From contig OZ024869.1 of NCBI GenBank assembly GCA_964017185.1, positions 64,060,931 through 64,124,930 on the forward strand: a stretch of DNA of 64,000 nucleotides, read 5' to 3'. Shown here piece after piece: positions 10,146 through 23,091 of the stretch. Each line of letters begins with the position of its first letter. The first letter of the stretch is position 1. Under the pieces are notes generated by a model. That model had not been told where the DNA came from, did not search any database, and was given only the letters and a program-made list of their open reading frames with translations. The DNA is from Rugalucina vietnamica (taxonomy: Eukaryota; Mollusca; Bivalvia; Lucinida; Lucinidae). Both the position numbers and the translations under genes were made by a program.

Positions 10146-11522
10146 TAGCTCATCTGTACGAAGGTACAGGAAGAGCTATTGCACTCACCTCGGCGTTGTG
10201 GTTGCTCAAATGTTAAAGTTTTTTGTTAGAATTTTTATATGTCTATATCTCTTGAACATATTTTTGCATCAAGTTGATGCTTTGCACGTTAGTAGATATT
10301 GGTCTGAAGTTTTATCCCATACCGTCACAACCCATCTGGGTGACCTTGAGGTCCAGGTTAGAAATTTTTCATTAAAGATTTTGGTTTAAGTTTTTATATG
10401 TCTATATCTCTTGAACATATTGATGTATCAAGTTGATGCTTTGCACGTTAGTAGATTTTGGTCTGAAGTTTTACAATCAATTTCAGACATGCGCGATGAA
10501 AGCAGCTATGCAAACGTGAGAAAACACGACCTGTCAATGAAATATTTTTAGGTCACGAGATCAAATTGTACTAATGCGGAGGTCAAAATATACATCAAAC
10601 AAATTCTATCGATTGAAGTTCGTTCTTAACTTCTGCACACTGATGCAGTAAATGGCCATGCTCAGAGAAAAGGAAAATATATCAATTGAATTTATCAATG
10701 TTTTATCTTGATTTACAATATTATCATAACCTTAGAAGCAATCAATTAGATGACGATCAATTATAGGGTGGATTTATTATAGAAAAATTGTGACTGAATG
10801 AGATAAACTGCCTAGTCAAAAACGGTTATTGGCAAATCAACATCTTTTCGTGTGACGCAGCTCTGTACTAGTGACCTTTCCATTTTCGGAAAACATGCTC
10901 ACTGACCTTGGTTTTGTTTCAAAATATTTTGGATTGACGCAACAGGAAACGTCGTGGATAAAAGAAATTGATTATATCCCGTACCATCACAACCCATCTG
11001 GGTGACCTTGAGTCCAGGTCTATGTCTCTTGAATATATTGATGGATCAAGTTGATTTTTTGCTTTTTGGTAGATATTTCGTCTGAAGTTTTATTGCGTAA
11101 CATGACGACCCATCTGGGTGACCAGGACTTTGAAATTTTATTTGAAAATTTTTGCAGTGTTTAAAACTCTATATTGCTTGACCATATTGATGGATCTAGC
11201 TGATACTTTGTTGCTGTTAGATATTATTCTTAAGTTTTATGCTATACCATCCCGACATACCTGATTGACCTTGAGGTCAAGGTCACAGACTTAGGAATTT
11301 TATGTTAAAGTTTTTGGTTAAAGTTATCCAAGTCTATTTCTCTTGACTATGTAGATGGATCAAGTTGATACCCCACATGTTGGTAGACATTGGTCTGAAG
11401 TGTTACTCTGTATCAGCATGACCCATCTGAGTGACCTTGAGTTCATGGATAATAGATTTTACTACATTTAGTGGCAAAGCTCAAGTCAGGCAAGCCATGC
11501 TGTCTAGCGACAGCTCTTATAC
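10146..11522 (+). repeat. Interspersed repeat family R1, copy 2
   Basis: It starts ctagctcatctgtacgaagg and ends gtctagcgacagctcttat, the same ends as 409-2783. Internal ~170-bp imperfect repeats contain ttgatgctttgcacgttag and acaacccatctgggtgacct. The 146-bp satellite is absent here. Confidence 0.7.
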
Positions 11523-12099
11523 ATGTTTAGAATAATAAAGTCTTCCATTTTATGCCTTTTTGCAAGACTTGTTATGTAATGGTTTGATATTAAACTCAAT
11601 TTATATTGATATGGTTTTGCCATGATAAATGCACATTTTGTATTTGTATTTAAACAGGGTTATAAATAAAAACTGTTTTAATATTATACTATTATTAATA
11701 TAATGATTAATTGAATATAAGAGTTTCTTGTTTATTTACAGACACATGAAGGGAATCTTTTCTGGTATTCCTAGTGCTTGTTTTCCTGCTGAATGTGTTT
11801 TCAATAGCATCCTGTAGTATGATTTTGTAATCAACATGGTAAGGGTTAGGCTTGGTCAGGATAAAGGTGCTATGAATAATTATTATGAACTGACCTCTCT
11901 GAATTGACTAAATACCTATTAATTTACTTCGATCATAGATGTTAGTTAATATGAAAAAATCTATGCTTTGTCATGTTTGTAGTCAGTTTTTAGGGCCTCT
12001 GTGTCTTGACATGACTGAATATTTGGTGACTGGGACATCAAAATACAAACAAATCATTTTCAGGGCTGTTTAAACAAGTTCCTGTCAAAGGCCATCACA
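11523..12099. other. AT-rich intergenic stretch, no gene seen
   Basis: No convincing coding segment. An 80-base stretch between two AG/GT-like signals (11753-11817) is open but fits neither neighbour gene in phase, so it is not called. Confidence 0.5.
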
Positions 12100-12607
12100 A
12101 AAGCATATCTGTGTAATATATACCCCCTTAAACCCCACTTTTATATAGAAAAACTAGAATATGCAGGAGTATAGTTCCCGGACGATCGTAGTAAACTTTT
12201 GTCACAGATTTACTGTTATAAATATGAATGACACGACTGTTCCTATCGGTCAAATACATTCATTTCATTCATATGTATAACGCTAAACCAGTGACGTAAG
12301 TCTCCTACAATCGTCCTGGAACTATACCTATTTTTCTTATTTTTGTTTTGCTCCAAAACATAGATTGTGGGTACACGTTAGAACTGCCTTGCCGAGGCGG
12401 TTCAAACGTGTACCCACAATCAATGTTTTGATTAAACATAGATTGTGGGTACACGTTAGAACCACCTTGCCGAGGCAGTTCTAACGTGTACCCACAATCA
12501 ATGTTTTGATTAAAAATATTAAAAACATCGAATATTTTCCAATGAAATTTTCAATTTTTTCTTCTTAAAAAATCTCTGTAAACTGCATGGGCAAGTTTTC
12601 ATAATGG
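12100..12607 (+). mobile_element. Family C hairpin MITE (copy C2) with a nested insertion and duplicated core
   Basis: The left part matches gtgtaatatatacccccttaa; the right terminus is catgggcaagttttcataatg. The central palindrome (catagattgtgggtacacg..cgtgtacccacaatcaatg) occurs twice in tandem, at 12359-12427 and 12438-12506. A separate element (family F, 12172-12324) interrupts the left arm. Confidence 0.8.
12172..12324. mobile_element. Family F MITE nested in C2
   Basis: Inverted termini AGTTCCCGGACGAT and (reading inward from the right) AGTTCCAGGACGAT. TATA overlaps both edges; removing the insert and one TA-type duplication restores the uninterrupted family C sequence found at 58305 (gtatacc). 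This points to a mariner-like TA target. A second, decayed copy is at 27218-27353. Confidence 0.75.
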
Positions 12608-12864
12608 CTAGTAGATTTACTTTTACAGTTGCGTTGGGTTGGATTCTTGATAGAACGAACACATTTTTCAATTCAATTTTCCACTTTATTTTAGTAGCCA
12701 ATCTTTAACACTTACAAATAGTATCAAAATCATTCCTTTCATGAGAAAAAATGTTGTTTTGCCTATTAACATGTTTGATAAACTAATATTAGAAATCTTG
12801 ATTTATGTCTTTAAATGTTAAACACAATCCATGCTACCCAACTATAGAAAGCTGGTTTATAAAA

Positions 12865-13032
12865 TCATGAAATTTCTGATTTAGGAATAAGTGAGAATGT
12901 ACTACCTAAGTAGCAAAAAACAAAGGCGCTGATAATGTGTGCAGTTAATACCTGTACCCTTGTATTTGCATATACTTTCAAGCCTGCTTGATTGCAGGCC
13001 TTCAAATTACTTCTGCAGGTTTTCTCATGGAA
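12865..13032 (-). mobile_element. Family A MITE remnant (A8)
   Basis: Strongly diverged: aaatttctgatttaggaata, gtactacctaagtagcaaaa and acaaaggcgctgataat, then a tail ending gttttctcatgg. Confidence 0.55.
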
Positions 13033-13756
13033 TAGCAAATCAAATATGTACACTGTTCACAAAAAGAACATACTTAATAATATATTACATCATTCACAAA
13101 ACGAACAAAATGTAGTTATATTGATGGTTTATAAACAAATGCTAATAAATATATACATCATAATGGAATACTCGACTTAAATGAGGTAGACAATATAAGC
13201 AATTGCACATTTCATGGATTCATGGCGTAACATATTTTCTGTGATATGAAAAATAACCATAATAGACTGTGATTTTTGAGAGAAAAAATAGCATGAAATT
13301 TAATGAGCAATCAAGCGAAGTTTATTATTTAATCTCATTTTTGATGACAATGAATCTTATATGAAATGAAAAATGATACTAAATTGAGATCATGTGTATA
13401 GCATTGCCAACCTAAACATGCTGAAATAAGCAATCTACGCTTTTATGTATCTTGACATTTAAACGTTTTTATTATGAATGCTTATTTTGCTCAAGCATAT
13501 AGTATATTTTTGTAATTATTATAAGACAGTTAGAGGCAACAATTGTGTGTCAACATCCCTGTGGTAGTCTCGGCATGACATTATAGATTTTCAGTTAATA
13601 CATAACTAATGGCAATAGTATTTTGAAACATTCTGTAAAACACTGCAGATCTAGCTCTGTGTTGTTCAAAGTTGATATGTCCAAACGTGGGTAAAGCACT
13701 TGGATATGAATCACTTGCAATTAGATCACTTTGTAGTTGTTCGTGAACATAGTAAT
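13033..13756. other. AT-rich intergenic stretch, no supported gene
   Basis: Mostly A/T-rich DNA. A minus-strand open frame at 13581-13802 partly runs into a MITE and shows no recognisable domain. Confidence 0.5.
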
Positions 13757-13984
13757 TGAGCCAGGTCATGAGAAAACTAGAGTTTTGCATATGCAAAATC
13801 AAAGGCGCATATCAGCCTCGCAGTATCTGCAAAGCTGATCCGCGCCTTTGTTTTCGTTACACAGATAGTACAATTTTTCTGCTTCTTAAATCTGAAATTT
13901 CAAGCTTCTAGCCTGCTTCTGTAACTGTTTATGTCGGAGCTGGTTGGAACTCCCGAAGACCGGTTTTCTCGCGACCCGGTCCAT
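13757..13984 (+). mobile_element. Family A MITE (copy A9)
   Basis: TGAGCC at the left, then catatgcaaaatcaaaggcg, gctgatccgcgcctttg, cacagatagtacaat, aaatttcaagcttctagcc and a right end with diverged terminus (gttttctcgcgacccggtcc). Confidence 0.8.
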
Positions 13985-14224
13985 ATGTAAGGCACTTCTG
14001 TTTGTTTCACCTTGTCTCTAGTTCTTTTCACTTGTTCCTATTATTATCTCGTTACTGAAATGAAAGAGAAAACTCATTAGACAATTAGCTAGGTACTCAG
14101 TCGAAATAATGTGTAAATTTACCACCCAAGCAGCATGTATTAGTAAGTTCATACATATTATATGGCTTACTCATACCAGACAGCAAAACATACAATATAA
14201 TCTTGTGTTCTTTGTTCAATTCAG

Positions 14225-14462
14225 ATCTGGAGGTTATAAAACTTTTTTCAAGCTCAGCTCAGCTGAGCATGAAATTTCAAGTGCTTATAAATGTTTAAAT
14301 AGTCAAAATTGGTGACAAATTCAGGTTCAAAACTAAAAAATTAGTAATTTATCCTGCTCATAAATGTTAAAATGCCAATGATTGTTGGCATTTTAACATT
14401 TATGAGCAGGATATATTTAAGTCTCAGCTGAGTTGAGCATGAAAAAAGTTTTATAACCTCGG
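14225..14462. repeat. Family D hairpin repeat (copy D2)
   Basis: It contains a near-perfect hairpin at 14350-14412: 29-base arms, tatcctgctcataaatg through aaaatgccaa, facing their complement across a six-base loop. Flanks carry gctcagctgagcatgaaa and gagttgagcatgaaaaaag, themselves inverted relative to each other. Confidence 0.8.
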
Positions 14463-14907
14463 GACTGGTGAGACGTCTGTTTTTGAGCTTTGAGTGTGAT
14501 CTGACAATTTCATTGACACTTCTCTTAATTTCTGGAAATGACAGTGCACTGTGCTACCTGGCAAAGTTCGCAGGCGTGAAAGCCCAAGTATACGTGTATG
14601 TGTTAAGCACCTGTTTTGCACCTCTCTTTGTGTGCCATGGCTCAAAACAATTGAAATATCTTGATAGATCACAAATCACAACTGAAAGTCAGTAGTGAAG
14701 GAGAATGGCTCGAGTCTATCTTAATTGTGAGATCTGTACCATTGTGAGATATGTACCATTTATTTGGTTGAAAATAATGTAAAAGCCTCCCAAGTGTATG
14801 CAGATTTGCTACTCTTTCGGATAACAATTCCGTGTAATATATGCCCCCTTAAACCCCTGAATGGAAATCAAGAACATGAAAAAAAGAAATACAAGACTTT
14901 GCGTCAG

Positions 14908-15128
14908 GAAGCCGACAATTTAGTTTTCCGGCCAGGTCCGACAAACCAGCCTGTACAGTCACAGAGACGGGCTAGAGGCTTTAAATTTTGGATTTAAGAG
15001 GAAGAGGGATTGTACTATCCGTGTAGCAAAAAAAAAAAGGCGCTGACTAGCTGTGCAATTACGGCACAGTTGATCTGTGCCTTTGTTTTGGCATATGCAG
15101 ATTGTTGGTTTTCTAATGTGGCAGCTCA
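14908..15128 (-). mobile_element. Family A MITE (copy A10) next to a splice donor
   Basis: Reverse-oriented copy with ggtccgacaaaccagcctg, ggcgctgactagctgtgc and gcagattgttggttttct, ending GCAGCTCA. The end is about 15 bases from the donor of the adjacent TGF-beta-like exon (15145-15264). Confidence 0.82.
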
Positions 15129-15144
15129 ATGATAGTGTACTTAC

Positions 15145-15264
15145 TGTCAACTCTACTGGTAATTGTTGAGGAAACTTCGAGGACTGGTGAGAAATTATCA
15201 TTATGGTTCTCCTCTAAATCATCTAATGTTAATACTTCAGACTCCGTTTCTAAACAGTCAAAGT
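15145..15264 (-). CDS. TGF-beta-like exon 6 (end of prodomain)
   Basis: 120 bases, phase 1 in and out. The acceptor is tgttttcag and the donor GACA|gtaagt. It encodes FDCLETESEVLTLDDLEE and NFSPVLEVSSTITSRVD, the acidic C-terminal part of a LAP-type prodomain. Confidence 0.72.
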
Positions 15265-18200
15265 CTGAAAACAATTAGAGGTAAAATGTAACTGCATTGT
15301 ACCAGTTTAAAGTAACATTCCATCACCTGCAGACTGTCTGATAAGCTTATTTGTGACAATTTGTTTGGGTACAGTTTATTGAAATTGTACCATGTTATGC
15401 CAGAATATTGCAAGCAATAAAGACCCTGATCAGTATTTTGCAAATATTTTAATATTCCTAAAATGCATTGTGTCAATCTGAAAATCCAACATTTTTTTAA
15501 ACTCAAGATGTTTGAGTATATCTACAGATTTTGTTGTATACTTTGCTAAAAGACAAAAGCATTTGATCAACCATCCTTGTAATCTTTTCTCTGTCTGGAT
15601 TTGCTCCAAAGACTAAGCCGAGTCCTTGTAATCACAAAGCGCACATTTTTTTTTTTTTTTTTTTTTTTTTGGAATTGTCAGACAGCAGTTATGTATAGTT
15701 AAATTTGTCTTAAGAGGACCACAGGGAAGATTCCCCCAGCAAACTTTGACAGGTACTTACTATTTAAGCTGGAACACACTGTAGGGTCTATGACTGTTTT
15801 AGCATCTAAAATATTTTCATGACTGTCTCTCACACTGACTTCAAAACCACCATTTCTTCTCCCTCTCATAATGATACGCCTGACGGCCTCGGTAACTTGA
15901 AACGTCACCCAGCGGGCTCCTTCCCATGTCACCATTTTGGCGTCAACAAGACGTTTATTATTGTGTCTCACTATGAAGAAAGCAGTAAAATGAATGTCTT
16001 TAATGTTGTGCCTCCATCTAATATTCTTTTGCAGATACAGCTTCTTAAGAAAACATGTTTGCATAACATTGTGTGCAAAGTGATGCTGATCTGCCCAATT
16101 GGTTTCGAAAGATACAATAATTCAATTCATTGTCTGAAAGTTGTTATTTATTTTTGCTGCATATGCGTAGTACTAAATACAATACCTTGTCTTAGATAAA
16201 AAAATAAAAGTCTCTACCCATCTTATTTGGCTTCAGAAACACAAACAATTTTTTTTTTCAGCATGCTGTAACAATTGTTTGCTGTTTTCCAATACACTCC
16301 ATTAAACAGTTATGGTCATGTAAAAACATTGGCTCCACACTTGTGGAACCTCGCCTGGACATGCGAATGAAAAGCATCTCAATGTTCTACAAAATAACAC
16401 CACACAACAAGTCAAGACTTGTATGTATGGATGCTTAGACTTTGTCTGAATGTTTTCAGATCTCCAATAATTTATTTACTGATTGTTCCAAGGCATCAGA
16501 ATTCTCATAAAATCGTGGCAACATTCTGACATGATCATATCTTTTGACTCCGATGTTAAGCGACAAATCAAACAAACACTTTAGTTTCAAACTTTGACTT
16601 ACATCTTGATAATGATCGAATCGGTTTTCTGTATTGGTATATTTTGATGTGAATTCTTGTTGTTGTGGGCTCTTCTTCCAGGTTAGCACAGGGGCAATCT
16701 GGAAAGAAAATACACATTAATTACTATTTCAATTTGTAGTGAACTATAGGTTGATTTAGAAGACATGTCAACCTTGAAACACTATCTTTTGGATCCATGG
16801 AAATAAGTGAATTATAAGTGTATTATAAGTATACTTTATTAAAAGTAAAACTGTATTGTAATGAGCTTATTTACAACTGACATATAGCAAAATTATCATT
16901 TTGAGAGCCATGATATGGCCATGTTATTAGCTCACCTGAGCCAAAGGCTCACAGGTGAGCATATAGTATACCCTTTGAGAACCGGTGGGCCGATTTCCAC
17001 GAAACTTGGTATGCAGTATTGGGGACTCCAGCCCATCATAATTTGATCAAATGATGACCCTGGTATGACCTTGACCTATTTTATGGCAAGGTCAATTTTG
17101 GAAACAGGCTTTTACATGTGAAAAGTTGAAAACAATGGATATTTTGGAAACTATTGCAGCCTGAGACCCGAATCTTGGCAAATGCAGACAACATATGAAG
17201 TCAATAAAGGTGTGTGAGTTTTCAATGTCAAGGTCATTTCATAGGTAGGATATTACAAGAAATACTTAAATTAAGGTACTAGAAGAAATTCTTAAGGTGG
17301 AACTTGTCACAAGAAATACAAGAAATACACTTTCAAATAATAAATAAATTGGGATTTTATTGAGTACCCATATAGATTATACTTACCATCTCTATGTTTG
17401 AGGTGTAGTTTTATAACAGCAGATGTTATAGCTAGGTTAGGATCTGTGTTGGTTTGCATGTTGAAGTAAAGACGTATGTTGGGAGAACTGGTGTCAAACC
17501 ACAATGTTCTATTCACATAGTCTGGCAGGTCGACAAATGGTACAGCACCTGCAAAATATTGGGATATACTGGCATTTGTCCTAACTCACAAACAGAAAAA
17601 AGTGTCCCTCTGAAAATGAATGATGTCTTCGTTTCTCTGGGGTGTTTTAAAGAAACAGACAGGCTATGAGTTTTGATTAGCCAAAACCAGGCGGCTTTTG
17701 GCCCCTGGTCATGTTTGTGTTGTTATACAAACTTTTAGGAGAAAACATCTTTAAAATGCCATGTTTCTGAAGAAGTTCAGTATATTTGCATGTCTTCTTC
17801 GATACAATGATACAATGATAAGGACTGTATAAACTTACAAGCAGCATGGTAGCAAGTCTTTTGCCTGGTAACATACACTGGGGATCCCATGCCGTGCAGC
17901 AGACGACGCTTGGTTTCCTGGTCTATATCTGGGGGTTCGTCCCAACCGAGGCTGTCCAGCACGTGCTGACGGAGAAAAAACAGACGGTGAAGTCGGGATC
18001 TGAAATCACAAGAAACATTTCGTTACTTCAACGCCAGCCTTGTCAGAAAATAAAACTGGATGTTTGGGGTCATGTGCTTTTTGACGTGTAATGTTACGAT
18101 CTTGCGATTTTAACCCACGACAGTAGAAGAGCTTGCAGCAAATTGGGATGAAACTGGTTTCTTGTGATAAAATGCCGTCCTAGGTAAAAATCCGTGTCAC

Positions 18201-21200
18201 ATACGGTTCTGAAACATTTATAGCTCGATTTTTACCAGATCAACGAGTCCATGAAGTAGCACGCGAAGGGTAACTCAGTACGAAGTTTTCTGATACACTT
18301 TGGTTGCACACACGTGTGTTGCAACCAGAAATGTAACAATGTAACAATTGCTACATTTTGGGCAGTTTGTTACATTTTGGGCCGACAACGTCGACCAGAA
18401 ATATAACAATCATGTAACAAAAATTTTGTTACATTTTGGGTCGATGAGTGGCATATTTTTGAAAAAAAAAAAAAAATGAATATTTAAACAAACACTTTAG
18501 CATCTATTATCCGTCAAAGACGATGAAGAGAAACACGTTTATCTTTCAATTTCTTCACTCAATCCACATTTTCAACAAACTATAATATTAAGACTAAATA
18601 TTTTGAATTAAAACTTAGAAAATGACCCCCCAACGAGTACTATCCCCTACCATCGCAGGTCGAAACTTTTCCAGTTATATCCGGAAAACTGATGAAAAAA
18701 TAAATTATTCTATCATTTTTTCTTATTCAAGACATTCGTGTTGTTACATTGTTACAATTTAGGTTTTCCAAACTATTCTCCTAACCCTTTTCCTTTGTAA
18801 AGTTTTGAAAAGAAAAGTAGCTACTTGGCTGGCTGCGGGGTACATATACATATCATGTACATATGCAGCGTAAACTTAGAGATGTCAATTAAACTTGGAA
18901 ACTTGGAAAATGAGTACGAGCTTTCTTCTGTGACATCGAGTCTGGCCTGGAGGTCTTAAAGGACGACGGAATCCATATCGACACCGGAGCATGCTGAACT
19001 GGTGAGCCAATAAGACAACTACAACAAACTTTCCCCTACTCGAAATGAACATCATTTTTGCTTATTTATGCATGTTAATGATCATTTATAAGTACGTCTA
19101 CAGTCAATCATATACGACTAAAACTGTTTATTTATTACAAAATGGGTTGCAGACAGCTAGAATATCCCATTTTATAAAACATATTTTTGTTACATTTTGG
19201 ACCGACAGCGTCGACAGCGACAAACTGCCCAAAATGTAATATGTTACATTGTTACATTTTGGGTCGATAGGTACTCTATCGACCCAAAATGTAACAAAAA
19301 AATTGTTACATGATTGTTACATTTCTGGTCGTCGTTGTCGGCCCAAAATGTAACAAACTGCCCAAAATGTAACAATTGTTATATTGTTACATTTCTGGCT
19401 GCAACACACGTGCAACTAATTAGACGCGTCGATCTTTTGATGCGTCTGATGTCAAAATCGAGCTGTGCATGAAAAATGATGTCAGAATTACGTTGAACTT
19501 TCAAGTTTCTTCGAAGTCGTAAGGCTAACTTTTAAAAATCAGCTAGCCCAGCATTTGAGGTACATGTACTAATGTATGTAATTGTTGTGGGGTGATTGTG
19601 TTTGTGTATATATCCCACTAAACGGTAAGGCCATTTTTAGAGGGACTCGGTTTAAGGTCTCACCTTCGATCGTGCTCGAACTTGCGATCCATGCGCTTTT
19701 ATTTGCTGAATAGTTTGAATGACTTTAAAATATTTCATCATTCGAACACACCGGAGAGCGCCTATAAATGGGCGTTTTGATGTTGTACAAGGATGGGCTT
19801 TGTTGTGGTTGCTAGTTTTTGTGAATGAAACCTGAATTACCATGAGAGTCACCGAATTATTTCGCTACGGGGTGACCGATTTTTTTGTTACAGGAAAACC
19901 AGCATTTTCCCCCATTTTATGAATCACCATAAATTTTTATGCATGCATGGTATTAATATAGGATGCTCTTGCATAATAGATGTCATCATAAGGTATTGAG
20001 GGCGGTATTACAGTGTTATAAACTGTCATAAACAAGTTTTCTCCTAAAGTGGCTTTAAGTTCCAATGGCTATTGTCCCCCTCTGGTCATGCTGTGGTCCA
20101 GACCTGCGAAGTTCAAGAAAGGTCAAACCATTTCAAAGAATATTTAGGATTCTGATTGCAATGTCACACGTAATGATCCAACCACAGCGTAACAGACACT
20201 GACTAACCCTTGACTTTAGCTGACCCCTGATTATGTAAGGGGCCATCCTGTAAGCTTTTGTGTTCCCAGATGACCTCAGGAGTGGCCCTGGTTGACCCAA
20301 AGCTTGCTCAGGTCAGGTGGAAATATTTGCATTAAATCATTGGCGGCCCCGAATGACCTGGGGAAATGTACAGCTAAATCTATTTTTACCGATGATCTGA
20401 ACACCCACTTGGGTGGCCCCGCCCCCGACCCCTTGATATCCATACCATGCACGCAACTGGTAGAATGGCTTATATAAGAAAGTCGGGAATTGATACAACA
20501 GAATCTAAAATACTATCTCAGACGCCAGACGGGTAATGAATTTAACCACGCATGATGAAAAGTGACTAGCTCTTTCCCTTCGAGATAGCCATCCGACCAG
20601 CAACAACCGAAATCAGGAGAGGCAGACAGAATAAGCAGGCAACATTAAGCCGGGCGATACCTTCGCCCTGCATGTTAAGAGAAATGACTACTGTCTAAAC
20701 ATCATCTTCCAGAAACTGCATTTTTCAAAATCTCACTTTTCTGAAAGACCCCAAGAAGAAAAGTATGACCATGTCACCTTTTTGTATTCCATAAGTCTTA
20801 AAAAGTGCCATAAAAATTTCGAAAATCGGTTAACAAATAAAAATTTTATGCCAGAAAATAATTTTGGATAGGGCTTTCTCCATTGTAAAAATGTCAGTAA
20901 GGGAAGTAACTAGTTTCGCGGAAAAATATCTAAATTGATTATTTTTCATTTGAAATGCACCAAACCAAAACAAAATTGTATTGTATGCATAGTTGAGCAC
21001 CAAACTCTTAAAACTATTCCACAGATTCGTTTGATTTTCAATTTTCAGGTGTATGGATTACCTCCCTTGCACATGCAAAAAGCCTATTCAAAATAATTTT
21101 TGGGTATAATTATTTTACTAGTGAACCGATTTTCAAAATTTTTGCGGCACTATTTGCGACTTTTGGGTTGCAAAAAGATGATATAGTCTTATTTTTCTTG

Positions 21201-23059
21201 TAGTGTTTCACAAAAGTGAAATGTTGAAAAATACAGTTTCTGAAAGATGGTGTTCAGACAGTAGCTGTTTCCCATCGAGGTAGCCATCCGGCTAGCACCA
21301 ACCGAACTCATTAAGCATGTTTCGCCCGGGCGCGATACCTCTGTCGGACTTGCGGTAGATACATCCGCCACAGTTCTTTCATGAAGATTTGCCTAGGGAG
21401 TTTCTTTGGTCATTCTGATAACCTGCTTCTGTGAAGCTTGTTCAGGGACATTGTGTCAAGAATAATTGAGCGTCCATGTAGCCGTTTACCCTGGATTTCC
21501 AGCACCATTATAGATTCTAAGGATTAAGAAGAAAACCCGACAACAAACTGCGTATTAAAGTAAAGCGTGGAAGAACGCACAAAGGTCGCATGGTGATACC
21601 ACTGTGTCTGTATGTTACACTTATAGCTTCTATGGACCTAATCTTTCTTCATACAGATGGACTCGCCACTCTGCGATTTCACCTTCAAAAGGGTATGATC
21701 ACAAACGCACTGACGTAGTTCCGATTTTGCGTGGCTTTATATTTGTTTGATTGATTGGTTTTTACGTAATAGTCAATAGCTATGGTAATGCCTGGACATT
21801 TCTTCCATTTGATGGGACTTCTACCCAACATTGGGGATGTGATGACTTCCGAAATGCCCCTTGAATATCACCCACCGAAAACAACCAAGGCTTGTATCAT
21901 TGAAATGACACTAATACGCCAAGATTGCGAGTTAGCTGCATGCTAAAAATTTCCTGAAGAGTTACGGTCTAAGCCTGTATACGTGAGAGAAAAATGCAAT
22001 TAGTTGTAATTTTTTGAACAATATTCGATATTTTGACTTGAAGTAAGAATAGAAGACCAAGGAATTGAAACAGTTAAACTGAAAATGCCAACCCGACCAC
22101 CAAGAGGGAAAAAACACTAAAGATAATTTTTTACAACACCCACGATGAGCAAAATGTCTCTTGCCCAACAAGGTAGCCATCTAGCTAGCATCATAAAAAT
22201 TCAAAGGTCTGTTTAATGCAGACAAATAAACTGAAAACATCAAGGTTCATCACAATAGGACCGTCTTGGAACGGTCAGTGGTCAGCTGAAACGGGGCTCA
22301 CGGTATCGCCACACATAAGCGAAAATCCCTCGATGTAAACATGCATTTTATTGCAAAAAGGAAGAAGAGATTGTAATTGTGAGCACCAACCAAGACAGCC
22401 ATTGGTACCATTTTTATGTCTTTGGTATTTATTTATGTTATTGTTTGCACAAGGTAGCAACTAAATTTGACATAAACGTATAAGTATTACTTGTAACTCA
22501 GACTTACTTTTCACTTTGCATTTATTGAATTTCACTTAATAAAAACAACGGAATGAATGTGTCCGGAGGCGTACATATTTATAAGCACCCGATTTGTCAA
22601 GTTTGGTTCCCACAAAAATGCCAATTTTTCCAAACTTTTTATTTGATCCTGAAGATTTCGTTTCGGGTATGTCATTTGTGATTTCTTATATTGATTTTGA
22701 ACAATCGTACTAAAAATAAAGAATTTATTTATTTATTTATCTATTTATTTATTTTTGCGGGAAAATATTTACCCCCCCACCCCCCTTACATGATATTTTT
22801 TATACAGGAAATCCCTATTTAAAATGCTTTTGACGAAAATTTTTCTTTATTATTTGTCAACCGATTTTCATTTTTGCTGCACCGTTTGGGACAAACTACA
22901 TGCTCGATTGTGCCAAGGAAATATTTCATCTACTATTAAACAGTTGTAAAATATCTGCGAAAAACCATTACAAAACACACAAGAAAATACTTTTTAGTCT
23001 GAATGAATTAACCAACGATTACTACATGTATAAATGTATGGATGCCATCATCCAGTTTT

Positions 23060-23091
<32 letters not shown>

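Noticed and set aside
11753-11817. Exon-like segment between AG and GT signals, readable on the minus strand as a basic RxxR-containing peptide that might be the missing TGF-beta cleavage region
   Set aside because: In the phase required after exon 6 it has an immediate stop, it contains no Cys, and no cystine-knot sequence follows.
13581-13802. Minus-strand 73-codon open frame
   Set aside because: It begins inside family A copy A9 and shows no known domain; not assignable to the TGF-beta-like gene.
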